Source: VAZQ01 sp046733355 (GTDB taxonomy: Bacteria; Pseudomonadota; Alphaproteobacteria; Rhizobiales; Xanthobacteraceae). Taken from it: DNA of 64,000 nt. The stretch lies in assembly GCA_046733355.1 (NCBI GenBank), contig JBKPOZ010000017.1:31722-95721 (forward strand). The letters run 5' to 3'. Positions 40,520 to 48,811 of this stretch are shown here, piece by piece; position 1 is the stretch's first letter, and each line of letters opens with the position of its first letter. Below the pieces are notes generated by a model, which did not search any database, was not told the DNA's origin, and saw only the letters and a list, made by a program, of their open reading frames with translations. Made by a program: the position numbers and the translations under genes.

Positions 40520-42256
40520 ATGCTGTTATTCCGAAAACCGATCCCCAGCCTCGAGTCAAAGCCCGAGCGCAACCTTTTTCGGGATCATGCTCCGGCTCTG
40601 TCCCGCCTCGCCCACCGCATCATGCTCGCATGGGGGTGGCGGCGCATGCTCATCGCATTTGCCGCGGGCGCTGCGACCACGCTGGCGCTGCCGCCTGTGA
40701 ATATTTGGCCGGTCCCTTTCATCACGTTCCCGGTCCTGGTCTGGCTAGTGGACGGCGCCGCGATCGGGCGGGGCGGTCCAGTGTTGTCGGCAGCGGTTGC
40801 AGGCTGGTGGTTCGGTTTTGGTTATTTCCTCACCGGACTCTACTGGGTGGGCCATGCCTTTTTGGTCGATGCCAGGACCTTCGGTTGGCTTCTTCCATTT
40901 GCCGTGACCGCACTGCCGGCCGGCATGGCAGTCTATACCGCTCTCGCTCTTGCGCTCGCGCGCGCGTTGTGGACGCGCAGTGCCTGGCGCGTGCTGGCGC
41001 TGGCGCTGGCGCTCACCCTTGCCGAATGGCTGCGCGGTCATCTGTTCAGCGGGTTTCCGTGGAATGCATTCGGCTATTTGTTCGTTTCACCGCTGTGGCT
41101 TGCGCAAGGAGTGGCACTCGTTGGAATCTGGGGCATCAGCTTCACCGCCGTAGCGATTTACGCGCTGCCGGCCGTGCTCGCCGATGATCCCGCGGACACG
41201 AAGCGGCCATGGATGGCGCTTGCATCGGGCGTGGCGGTGCTCGTTGCGCTCGCCGCGTTCGGCGCCTGGCGGCTCGCGCGCACGCCGACGCAGTACCGCG
41301 AGGGAGTTCGGCTGCGCATCATGCAACCAAATTTGCCCCAGGACGCAAAGTTCAATTACGGGCAGAAACAGCAGGTGATGAGCCGTTACCTGACGCTGTC
41401 GGACCGGTCGACCGGTTCCGATTCGGCAGGGCTGCGCGATGTGACGCATCTGATCTGGCCGGAATCGGCATTCCCGTTTTTTCTGACGCGCGAACCCGAT
41501 GCGCTCGCGCAGATCAGCAGTCTGTTGCGATCCGGAACGGTCCTCATCACCGGTGCGATACGGCCGCCCGAGGGCGCAGCGGAGCGGCCCATCACCAGAG
41601 CGTACAACTCGATCTACGTCATCGGATCGGATGCATCGATTCTCTCGGTGTATGACAAGGTTCACCTTGTCCCCTTCGGCGAATATCTCCCCTTTCAGCG
41701 CGCGCTGGAGCGTCTTGGGTTCGTGCAGCTCACAAAGCTGCGCGGCGGATTCTTTGCAGGAGATCGCCGACGCAATCAGCGCCTGCCGAATGCTCCGGAT
41801 TTCCTGCCGCTGATCTGTTACGAGATCATCTTTCCTGCGGATGCCGTTCCGCGCAGCGACAGACCCGGGTGGATTTACGCGAATCTCGGCCGCTACATCG
41901 GCTGGCCGTTCGTCGCCGGAAGCGGCGAGCGGCCGCGCTGGATGCTCAACCTGACCAACGACGGCTGGTTCGGCCTAAGCACGGGGCCCTACCAGCACTT
42001 TCAGCAGGCGCGCATGCGGGCAATCGAGGAAGGCCTGCCGCTGGTGCGTGCGGCAAACACCGGCATTTCCGCGGTCGTCGATCCTCTCGGGCGTATCCTC
42101 AAGTCGCTGCCGCTCGGGACCGAAGGCGTGCTCGACGCGCCACTGCCGCAGCCGATCGGGAGAACGCTTTACGCGCGCGCGGGCGATGGACTGCCCGCAT
42201 TGCTGCTCGCGTTCGCGTTTGTGCTCGTCATCCGCGCGCGCAAGGCGCGGATTTGA
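40520..42256 (+). CDS. lnt: Apolipoprotein N-acyltransferase
   Basis: Lnt N-acylates the Cys of lipoproteins at the periplasmic face. The 578-residue protein has a multi-span N-terminal half (about 60-270) and a nitrilase domain with the catalytic Glu in 'WPESAFPF', Lys in 'YDKVHLVPFGEYLPF' and Cys in 'LICYEIIFP'. It is longer than usual: about 20 extra residues ('RSDRPGWIYANLGRYIGW...') lie between the catalytic Cys and 'NLTNDGWFG'. ATG 40520 or GTG 40514 may be the start. Confidence 0.95.
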   Translation: MLLFRKPIPSLESKPERNLFRDHAPALSRLAHRIMLAWGWRRMLIAFAAGAATTLALPPVNIWPVPFITFPVLVWLVDGAAIGRGGPVLSAAVAGWWFGFGYFLTGLYWVGHAFLVDARTFGWLLPFAVTALPAGMAVYTALALALARALWTRSAWRVLALALALTLAEWLRGHLFSGFPWNAFGYLFVSPLWLAQGVALVGIWGISFTAVAIYALPAVLADDPADTKRPWMALASGVAVLVALAAFGAWRLARTPTQYREGVRLRIMQPNLPQDAKFNYGQKQQVMSRYLTLSDRSTGSDSAGLRDVTHLIWPESAFPFFLTREPDALAQISSLLRSGTVLITGAIRPPEGAAERPITRAYNSIYVIGSDASILSVYDKVHLVPFGEYLPFQRALERLGFVQLTKLRGGFFAGDRRRNQRLPNAPDFLPLICYEIIFPADAVPRSDRPGWIYANLGRYIGWPFVAGSGERPRWMLNLTNDGWFGLSTGPYQHFQQARMRAIEEGLPLVRAANTGISAVVDPLGRILKSLPLGTEGVLDAPLPQPIGRTLYARAGDGLPALLLAFAFVLVIRARKARI

Positions 42257-42376
42257 ACGGGCCCGGCCGGCCGGCGGCGGCAGGGGTGCTACCATTTGGC
42301 GCCGCTGCGGCAGATTGAATTCTGGCGCGAAGCATGAAAACTCGATTGCACAATGTCAGCTGCGCCGGAGACCCGG

Positions 42377-42784
42377 ATGGCCAACAAGACGCCGAATCCA
42401 ATCGACAAGCACGTCGGCAGCCGGGTGCGCATGCGGCGAATAATGCTGGGCCTGAGTCAGGAGAGGCTCGGGGAGGCGCTCGGGCTAACATTTCAACAGG
42501 TGCAGAAATATGAAAAGGGGACGAATCGCATCGGCGCAAGCCGACTGCAGCAAATCGCGCATATTCTGCAGGTACCAGTGGCATTCTTTTTCGAAGATGC
42601 GCCGCGCGAGCATGGACGGCAGGACGAAACGAGGGATGTGCCTTCCACGAGCTATGTTTCAGAATTTCTCGCCTCCAGCGAGGGCCTTTCGCTGAGCAGA
42701 GCATTCATGCGCATCCAGGAGCCGAAGCTCAGGCGGCGCATCGTGGATCTGGTCGAAGCCATTGCTGGAGAGCGGAAAGAGTGA
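42377..42784 (+). CDS. XRE family DNA-binding regulator, PraR-like
   Basis: The 135-residue protein has an N-terminal helix-turn-helix at about residues 15-70 ('MLGLSQERLGEALGLTFQQ', 'YEKGTNRIGASRLQQIA'), followed by 'VPVAFFFEDAP' and a helical tail. It strongly resembles PraR-type regulators conserved next to metK in Rhizobiales; targets reported for those include attachment and R-body genes (recalled). ATG 42377 follows GGAG with seven bases spacing, better than ATG 42353. Confidence 0.85.
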   Translation: MANKTPNPIDKHVGSRVRMRRIMLGLSQERLGEALGLTFQQVQKYEKGTNRIGASRLQQIAHILQVPVAFFFEDAPREHGRQDETRDVPSTSYVSEFLASSEGLSLSRAFMRIQEPKLRRRIVDLVEAIAGERKE

Positions 42785-42844
42785 TCCTCGCATAACCAAA
42801 TACGATCGGGCGCGCGATCCGCCGTAAATTCAGGATTAAACCAC

Positions 42845-42872
42845 AGGCATGGCATCTTGACCTGCCATGCCT
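42845..42872 (+). promoter_or_regulatory. Perfect 10-base inverted repeat upstream of metK
   Basis: AGGCATGGCA (42845-42854) and TGCCATGCCT (42863-42872) flank TCTTGACC. No T-run follows, so it is a poor terminator for the preceding regulator gene. It could be an operator, as the loop contains TTGACC, or an RNA hairpin in the metK leader about 120 bases before the start. I could not match it to a SAM riboswitch class. Confidence 0.55.
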
Positions 42873-42990
42873 CTGCTGCAACAAAGGCGCGGCGCGTTTC
42901 GTACTCGGAACAATCTACATTCAGGGACACAGGGCAGTCCGGCTGCCGAAATGCCAAGGCGCTTGCTTAGCGGGCGAGGGGAGAAGTCCA

Positions 42991-44265
42991 GTGTGGCGCG
43001 GCAAATATCTGTTTACGAGCGAATCCGTTTCCGAAGGTCACCCCGACAAGGTATGTGATCAAATTTCCGATGCGGTCCTCGACGCATTGATCGAAAACGA
43101 TCTGAAATTGGGGATTGCCGAGGACAGCAAAGTCAACACCCGGCTCGGGTGCGAGACATTGTGCACCACCAACAAGATCGTCATTGCCGGGGAGGGCCGC
43201 GGGCAGCCGCCTTATTTCCAGAAACATGGCAAGCATGCCGTCGTCAATCGCGAAATGATCGCGCAGATCGCCCGCGATGTCGTGCGCGATATTGGCTATG
43301 AGCAGGAGGGCTTTTCCTATTACGGCGCAGATATCGAAGTGCTCCTGCACGGGCAATCCCCCGACATTGCCATGGGAGTCGATGCCAAGAAGAAGAACGG
43401 TGTCGAACAGGAGGGCGCCGGCGATCAGGGAATGATGTTCGGATATGCGTGCACCGAAAGCGAGGTATACGAGAAAGGCTCTTTCATGCCCGCACCGATC
43501 TACTTCGCGCACCGAATCCTGAGAGCGCTAGCGGAAGGGCGACGCGCACATCGGCTGTTCGATCTGCAGCCAGATGCGAAGAGCCAGGTTACGGTGCAAT
43601 ACGTCGACGGCAAGCCGACCGGGTGCACGAAAGTCGTTGTTTCGACGCAGCACAATGCGCACACGCGCAACGGTAAGAAGTACACGCCCAACATGGTGCG
43701 CGACATGATTACCGACACCGTTGCGTCGGCGTTGCCGGAGGGCTGGATGCCGAAAAGGACATCGGACTTTCTTGTGAACCCTACGGGCAATTTCGTGGTC
43801 GGCGGCCCCGACGGGGACAGCGGAGTCACCGGGCGTAAGATCATTGTCGACAGCTATGGCGGATATGCGCCGCATGGCGGCGGCGCATTTTCGGGAAAAG
43901 ATCCGACCAAGGTGGACCGTTCGGCCGCCTATGCGGCGCGCTATCTGGCGAAAAACGTCGTTGCGGCCGGCCTTGCCGAGCGCTGCACGATACAGATTGC
44001 CTATGCGATAGGCGTTGCGGATCCCATGTCGCTTCTGGTCGACATGCACGGGACAGGACTTGTCGACGAGCGCAAGGTGCAAAAGCTGTTGCCGGAGGCT
44101 TTCTCGCTGAAGCCCACGAGCATTCGCCGCGCGCTGAAGCTGTCGCGGCCAATCTATCGGCGTACCGCCGCCTATGGGCATTTCGGTCGCACGCCGGAAA
44201 AGGACGGCGGCTTCTCGTGGGAAAAGACCGATCTTGCAGACAGCCTGAAGCGGGCGTTGCTCTGA
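42991..44265 (+). CDS. metK: S-adenosylmethionine synthetase
   Basis: MetK makes SAM from methionine and ATP. The 424-residue protein contains 'FTSESVSEGHPDKVCDQISD', the 'GAGDQGMMFGYA' hexapeptide and 'GGGAFSGKDPTKVDRSAAYAARY', the P-loop-like motif. The GTG start at 42991 is preceded by GAGGGGAGAAG. SAM is used by MtaB, MiaB and TrmB in this window. trmB follows after 16 bases. Confidence 0.97.
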   Translation: MWRGKYLFTSESVSEGHPDKVCDQISDAVLDALIENDLKLGIAEDSKVNTRLGCETLCTTNKIVIAGEGRGQPPYFQKHGKHAVVNREMIAQIARDVVRDIGYEQEGFSYYGADIEVLLHGQSPDIAMGVDAKKKNGVEQEGAGDQGMMFGYACTESEVYEKGSFMPAPIYFAHRILRALAEGRRAHRLFDLQPDAKSQVTVQYVDGKPTGCTKVVVSTQHNAHTRNGKKYTPNMVRDMITDTVASALPEGWMPKRTSDFLVNPTGNFVVGGPDGDSGVTGRKIIVDSYGGYAPHGGGAFSGKDPTKVDRSAAYAARYLAKNVVAAGLAERCTIQIAYAIGVADPMSLLVDMHGTGLVDERKVQKLLPEAFSLKPTSIRRALKLSRPIYRRTAAYGHFGRTPEKDGGFSWEKTDLADSLKRALL

Positions 44266-44281
44266 GCTCGCTACGAATTTT

Positions 44282-44998
44282 GTGACTGCTCCGGCGGGGA
44301 CGCGGCTGATGCCCCGCGCCCACCAGCCCGGGCGTGCATTCTTCGGACGGCGTATTGGTCGTGGGCTGAAGCGCAACCAGCAGGCGCTGCTCGCGACGCT
44401 GTTGCCGCAGCTTCGCGTTGATCTCGCGACGATCCCGGGCGACCTGCGCGCGCTTTATCCTCATCCCGTTCGCGACGTGCGTCTCGAAATCGGGTTCGGT
44501 GGCGGCGAGCATCTGATCGCGCAGGCTAAAGCCAATCCGCACTCCGGGTTCATCGGCGCCGAGCCGTTCGTCAACGGGATGGCGAAGGCGCTCGCCGCGA
44601 TTGCTGAGGAGAACATTACAAATATTCGGCTTCATCACGGCGACGCATGGGAGCTGCTGCCAAAAATGACGCAGGCATCGCTTGCGCGAGTGGATCTCAT
44701 TCAGCCTGACCCATGGCCCAAGCGCCGGCATTGGAAACGCCGGTTCATTCAGGAGCACACGATCGTGGAAATCGGGCGCGTTCTTTCTGGCGGGGGTGAG
44801 TTTCGTATCACCACCGACGTTCCCGATTATGCGGCATGGACGCTCAAACACATGCTCGCCTCCGAGCTCTTTGAGTGGACTGCCGAGCGCGCCGACGACT
44901 GGCGCCAGCCCTGGAGCGGCTTTTCAGGAACCCGCTATGAAGCGAAAGCCAGGCGGCAAGGCCGCGAGCCCTGTTATCTGGTCTTTCGGAGAGGATAA
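44282..44998 (+). CDS. trmB: tRNA (guanine-N7-)-methyltransferase TrmB
   Basis: The 238-residue SAM-dependent enzyme makes m7G46 in tRNA. It has the motif I 'RLEIGFGGGEHL', acidic 'IGAEPFVNG' and the family signature 'PDPWPKRRHWKRRF' with Asp, Lys and Arg that bind tRNA. GTG 44282 gives the full frame; ATG 44309 is an alternative. It follows metK closely and converges on the DUF2336 gene. Confidence 0.95.
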   Translation: MTAPAGTRLMPRAHQPGRAFFGRRIGRGLKRNQQALLATLLPQLRVDLATIPGDLRALYPHPVRDVRLEIGFGGGEHLIAQAKANPHSGFIGAEPFVNGMAKALAAIAEENITNIRLHHGDAWELLPKMTQASLARVDLIQPDPWPKRRHWKRRFIQEHTIVEIGRVLSGGGEFRITTDVPDYAAWTLKHMLASELFEWTAERADDWRQPWSGFSGTRYEAKARRQGREPCYLVFRRG

Positions 44999-45027
44999 GT
45001 CCGGTAGTGTGACCGCGCCAACCCGAC

Positions 45028-46107
45028 CTACTTGGCGGCGCTTGGTTGCCAGTGCTGCACCTGCCAGAAGCGCATGACGCGCTGTGCCGTCGTCGCGGAA
45101 AGGCGCTCGAAATTCGTATAGGCAAGATCAAGCGCGTGGCCCGAAATGCTGCCTGACGTCGGCAATGCGCTGGCCAGCGCCCGCACCGTCTGCCAGCTCC
45201 ATCCCGCCGCCTTGCAGATGATCAGAATGGGATCGAGACGGTCGGCACACATTACCCGATCCACCACTTCGACAGGGACTGCGCACAGCAAACCGATTGC
45301 AGCAACCGCATCGTCGCGCTGCGCGCTGGTGGCGAACTCGACCACCTTGCTCTCGTTGAGCAAACCCCGGTCGTGCAGGGCGAGAACCCGCCTTTGCGCC
45401 GCGGCATAGTCTTGTGGTGCCGTCCTGCGGACGAATTCCTCGAGAATGTTGCGGAGCGGCGGCGGCATCTCTTCTCGTTCGGCCTCCAGGCGTTCACGCA
45501 CGCTTTCGCCGGCCTGCAGCAGAAGCTCACGAAAGAGCTCCGCTGAAAAATCCTGCCGACGCGCGAGGAGGGATGCGAGTTGTGCATCCAATCGCGCGGC
45601 TTCAATCAGGGCGCTGAAACCCTGCACCGAGAGGCGGGCCGCGGCATTCCGCGACAGTTTGAGCAGGACCTCGCCATTGCCTCGCCGTATGAGAATATCG
45701 GTGACCGCGTCGCCCAAATCCTGACGCGCCGAGATTGCGAGCAGGTGTGCCTGCGACTTTTGACGGGCGATATCCGCAAGGTCAGGCCCCTCAAGTACTC
45801 GGCAATGCTCGAGCAGCGGCTCCGCGACGGCGATGTCATCATCCATCGCAAGGCGCCGTGTGACATGCGCAGGCGCATTGGCGATTGGAGCGAGCACGCG
45901 GGAAAGCTCGATGCGGACGGTTCGATCCACCCGATCGAGCAGCCGATCAAACACTTGCCCGAACAACTCGATCTGCGCGCTGTTGAGCCGCGCTGCGCTC
46001 TCGCGAAAAAGCGCGCCGATGCCCAAAAGAGCTTCCGCCCGGCGCGGGGCAGAGCCACTTTCGAGTACCTGATCCAGCTCCGGCAGGAGCAAGACGGGCA
46101 ATGTCAT
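45028..46107 (-). CDS. DUF2336 domain protein
   Basis: The 359-residue all-helical cytosolic protein has the DUF2336 pattern of HEAT-like repeats ('RTVRIELSRVLAPIANAP', 'DDIAVAEPLLEHCRVL', 'ADIARQKSQAHLLAISAR', 'VTDILIRRGNGEVLLKLSRN'). The family is common in alphaproteobacteria, often in several copies; the function is unknown. ATG 46107 is preferred over TTG 46119. It is divergent from the rimP operon and shares its 313-base upstream region. Confidence 0.9.
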   Translation of the reverse strand: MTLPVLLLPELDQVLESGSAPRRAEALLGIGALFRESAARLNSAQIELFGQVFDRLLDRVDRTVRIELSRVLAPIANAPAHVTRRLAMDDDIAVAEPLLEHCRVLEGPDLADIARQKSQAHLLAISARQDLGDAVTDILIRRGNGEVLLKLSRNAAARLSVQGFSALIEAARLDAQLASLLARRQDFSAELFRELLLQAGESVRERLEAEREEMPPPLRNILEEFVRRTAPQDYAAAQRRVLALHDRGLLNESKVVEFATSAQRDDAVAAIGLLCAVPVEVVDRVMCADRLDPILIICKAAGWSWQTVRALASALPTSGSISGHALDLAYTNFERLSATTAQRVMRFWQVQHWQPSAAK

Positions 46108-46242
46108 TTGCAAGCCCACTCGGCGGCAAATCGGTTGCGTGATGCGCCAGGCTGAAACTAGGGCCTGATTCTCTAAGGAATGGTTGCCAAAATCCTACCT
46201 GCCACCCCTTGCACGGCATGACGAAAAAGCTATATTTCGGCC

Positions 46243-46326
46243 ATCCAGCTTTTGGATATCTCATAACGATCGGAGTTCATCCGATTGGCTTTTGAGAGTG
46301 GGTTCCGCGGGGCCCGCTCTTTTTTA
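46243..46326 (+). terminator. rimP leader: two hairpins and an intrinsic terminator
   Basis: Read in order: ATCCA-GCTTT-TGGAT (46243-46257), ATCGGA-GTTCA-TCCGAT (46269-46285), then GAGAGTGGG (46294-46302) with CCCGCTCTT (46313-46321), a nine-base stem followed by a T-run to 46326. This is a good intrinsic terminator about 95 bases before the rimP ATG, pointing into the operon. It may attenuate the operon, or end an upstream short RNA. Nothing else in 46108-46420 looks like a gene. Confidence 0.7.
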
Positions 46327-46420
46327 TTACGCGAGTGGTGAGGCGCGCATCGCCGGGGCGTTTAGGAACGAGCGCGCAAGATCGGCACGAGAACCTGGCG
46401 GGAACACACCGGCAGTCAAA

Positions 46421-47077
46421 ATGGCAGAGGAACAGAGTGAGCAACGGTTGATACGCGAGCAAGGCGTGGCGGCGCGCATTGCTGCAGTTGTGGAGCCCGT
46501 GCTCGCGGGCATGGATTACCGGCTCGTTCGCGTGAGTATTTCGGGCGGCGACGGCTGCACCGTCCAGGTCATGGCGGAACGGCCGGACGGGAGCATGACC
46601 GTGGAGGACTGCGAGACCGTCTCGCGCGCGCTTTCGCCGGTCCTGGACGTTGCCGACCCGATCGACCACGCCTATCGGCTCGAAGTGTCCTCGCCAGGCC
46701 TCGACCGACCGTTGGTGCGTAGCTCCGATTTCGAGCGGTATGCGGGCCATCCCGTGAAGGTGGAGCTGGCGATGCCGCTTGCGGGGCGACGCCGGTTCAA
46801 GGGCACGCTTCTGGGACTTGAGAATTCCTGCGCGCGGGTGCGGCAGGACGAGAGCCAGCCGCAGCCAGCCGACGTGTTGTTGCCGATCGCGGACATGGCG
46901 GAAGCAAAGCTGGTGCTCACGGATGCGCTCATTGCCGAGTCGCTCAAGCGCGGCAAGGCAGCGGAGCGCGCCGCACGGCGCGGCCATTCGCACCGCCATC
47001 CCGGCTCCGACGCCGACGATCAGACGCGCAGAGCGAATTTCGGGCGCCGCCAAGGACCCGATAACCACGGAGTATGA
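46421..47077 (+). CDS. rimP: Ribosome maturation factor RimP
   Basis: RimP acts in 30S subunit maturation. The 218-residue protein has 'LAGMDYRLVRVSISGGDGCTVQVMAERPDG', 'TVEDCETVSRALSPVLD' and 'YRLEVSSPGLDRPL', all family hallmarks, and a basic His/Arg-rich tail typical of alphaproteobacteria. ATG 46421 is chosen on family alignment; the open frame runs on upstream through the leader terminator and cannot be coding there. nusA follows after three bases. Confidence 0.95.
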   Translation: MAEEQSEQRLIREQGVAARIAAVVEPVLAGMDYRLVRVSISGGDGCTVQVMAERPDGSMTVEDCETVSRALSPVLDVADPIDHAYRLEVSSPGLDRPLVRSSDFERYAGHPVKVELAMPLAGRRRFKGTLLGLENSCARVRQDESQPQPADVLLPIADMAEAKLVLTDALIAESLKRGKAAERAARRGHSHRHPGSDADDQTRRANFGRRQGPDNHGV

Positions 47078-47080
47078 ACA

Positions 47081-48688
47081 ATGGCCGTAAGCGCCAACCG
47101 ACTTGAACTGTTGCAGATTGCAGACGCGGTCGCGCGCGAGAAGGCGATCGATCGCGGCATCGTCATTACGGCAATGGAGGACGCGATCCAGAAGGCGGCG
47201 CGGTCGCGCTATGGCAGCGAGACGGAAGTGCGCGCCGAGATCAACCCGAAGACCGGCGAGATGCGGCTCTCTCGGCTGCTGCTGGTCGTCGAGCAGGTCG
47301 AAAACGATGCCACGCAGATTTCTCTGGAGGAGGCAAAGAAGCGAAATCCGGCAGCGCAGGTGGGCGACTACATCGCTGAGCCGCTCCCCCCTCTGGAGTA
47401 CGGCCGCATTGCTGCGCAATCCGCCAAGCAGGTGATCGTGCAGAAGGTGCGTGAAGCCGAGCGCGACCGGCAACACCAGGAGTACAAGGACCGCATCGGC
47501 GACATCGTCAACGGCATCGTCAAACGGGTGGAGTACGGCAACGTCGTCGTCGATCTCGGTCGCGGCGAGGCCATCGTGCGCCGGGACGAATTGCTGCCCC
47601 GCGAAACCTTCCGGAACGGCGATCGCATTCGCGCCTTCATCTACGATGTGCGCCGTGAGCCGCGCGGACCACAAATCTTTCTCTCGCGCACCCACCCGCA
47701 ATTCATGGCCAAGCTCTTTGCGCAGGAAGTGCCAGAGATTTACGACGGCATCGTCGAGGTGAAAGCGGTGGCGCGCGATCCGGGTTCGCGGGCGAAGATC
47801 GCGGTCATTTCCCGGGATTCTTCGGTAGACCCGGTGGGCGCCTGCGTCGGCATGCGCGGCTCGCGCGTGCAGGCGGTCGTCAACGAGCTGCAGGGCGAGA
47901 AGATCGACATCATTCCGTGGACGGCGGACCCGGCCAATTTCGTCGTCAATGCGCTGGCGCCTGCTGAAGTCGCCAAGGTCGTCCTCGATGAAGATCACCA
48001 GCGCATGGAAGTAGTCGTTCCGGACCAGCAGCTCTCGCTCGCGATCGGACGCCGCGGTCAGAACGTGCGACTCGCTTCCCAGCTCACGGGGTGGGACATC
48101 GACATCGTCACCGAGCAGGAGGAATCCGAACACCGCCAGGCCGAGTTCGAGAAACGGACCAGGCTTTTTCTCGAGGCGCTCAATGTGGACGAAATGGTGG
48201 GCCAGTTGCTCGCCTCCGAAGGCTTCAACTCCGTCGAGGAGCTCGCCATGGTGGACGAAAAGGAGATCGCCGGGATCGAGGGCTTCGACGAGGACACGGC
48301 GCGCGAGTTGCAGAGTCGAGCGCGGGACTATCTCGACCGACAGGAAGCGGAGCTTGACGCAAAACGGCGGGAGCTTGGGGTCGAGGATGCTCTGGGCGAA
48401 ATCCCGGGGATCACGACGGCCATGCTGGTCACGTTAGGTGAGAACGATATCAAGACCCTCGAGGACCTCGCTGGCTGTGCCACCGACGATCTGATCGGCT
48501 GGAGCGAGCGCAAGGATGGAGAGGTAACGAAACATCCGGGCATTCTCGACGGCTTCGACTTGTCGCGCGGGGAGGCGGAGGGACTCATCATGCAGGGACG
48601 CCTGAAGGCCGGATGGATCACCGAGGAAGATTTGCTCAAGGCGTCTGCACAGCCGCAGGAGGCCGAGGCTGCCGCCGCAAACCTATGA
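47081..48688 (+). CDS. nusA: Transcription termination/antitermination factor NusA
   Basis: The 535-residue protein has the NusA N-terminal domain, S1 ('DIVNGIVKRVEYGNVVVDLGRGEA'), KH1 and KH2 ('DPVGACVGMRGSRVQAVVNEL', 'LSLAIGRRGQNVRLASQLTGW') and two C-terminal helix-hairpin-helix repeats. NusA binds RNA polymerase and modulates pausing and termination, so it could act on its own operon leader. ylxR, normally next, is absent. Confidence 0.97.
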   Translation: MAVSANRLELLQIADAVAREKAIDRGIVITAMEDAIQKAARSRYGSETEVRAEINPKTGEMRLSRLLLVVEQVENDATQISLEEAKKRNPAAQVGDYIAEPLPPLEYGRIAAQSAKQVIVQKVREAERDRQHQEYKDRIGDIVNGIVKRVEYGNVVVDLGRGEAIVRRDELLPRETFRNGDRIRAFIYDVRREPRGPQIFLSRTHPQFMAKLFAQEVPEIYDGIVEVKAVARDPGSRAKIAVISRDSSVDPVGACVGMRGSRVQAVVNELQGEKIDIIPWTADPANFVVNALAPAEVAKVVLDEDHQRMEVVVPDQQLSLAIGRRGQNVRLASQLTGWDIDIVTEQEESEHRQAEFEKRTRLFLEALNVDEMVGQLLASEGFNSVEELAMVDEKEIAGIEGFDEDTARELQSRARDYLDRQEAELDAKRRELGVEDALGEIPGITTAMLVTLGENDIKTLEDLAGCATDDLIGWSERKDGEVTKHPGILDGFDLSRGEAEGLIMQGRLKAGWITEEDLLKASAQPQEAEAAAANL

Positions 48689-48753
48689 TGATGATGGAAC
48701 TACGCGGGTTCGCACGAATCGGTTTGGCATTGCTGCGGGCAAATGTGATACAT

Positions 48754-48784
48754 GCAGCCCCGCCTTCCCTGGCAGGCGGGCTGC
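48754..48784 (+). terminator. Strong hairpin between nusA and infB
   Basis: GCAGCCCCGCCT (48754-48765) pairs with AGGCGGGCTGC (48774-48784), with one bulged C and an eight-base loop. No T-run follows. It occupies the place of the missing ylxR gene and may be an mRNA processing or stabilising structure rather than a terminator. Confidence 0.5.
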
Positions 48785-48811
48785 GCCTAGTGGGTGAGTG
48801 AGATCGGTCGA

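Noticed and set aside
46277..48133. Minus-strand frame of 618 codons
   Set aside because: It is antisense to rimP and nusA and passes through the leader terminator; no family resemblance.
48752..48790. Remnant of ylxR between nusA and infB
   Set aside because: A minus-strand reading gives R-L-P-G-K, vaguely like the DUF448 motif, but it is on the wrong strand and arises from the hairpin; no plus-strand frame matches.
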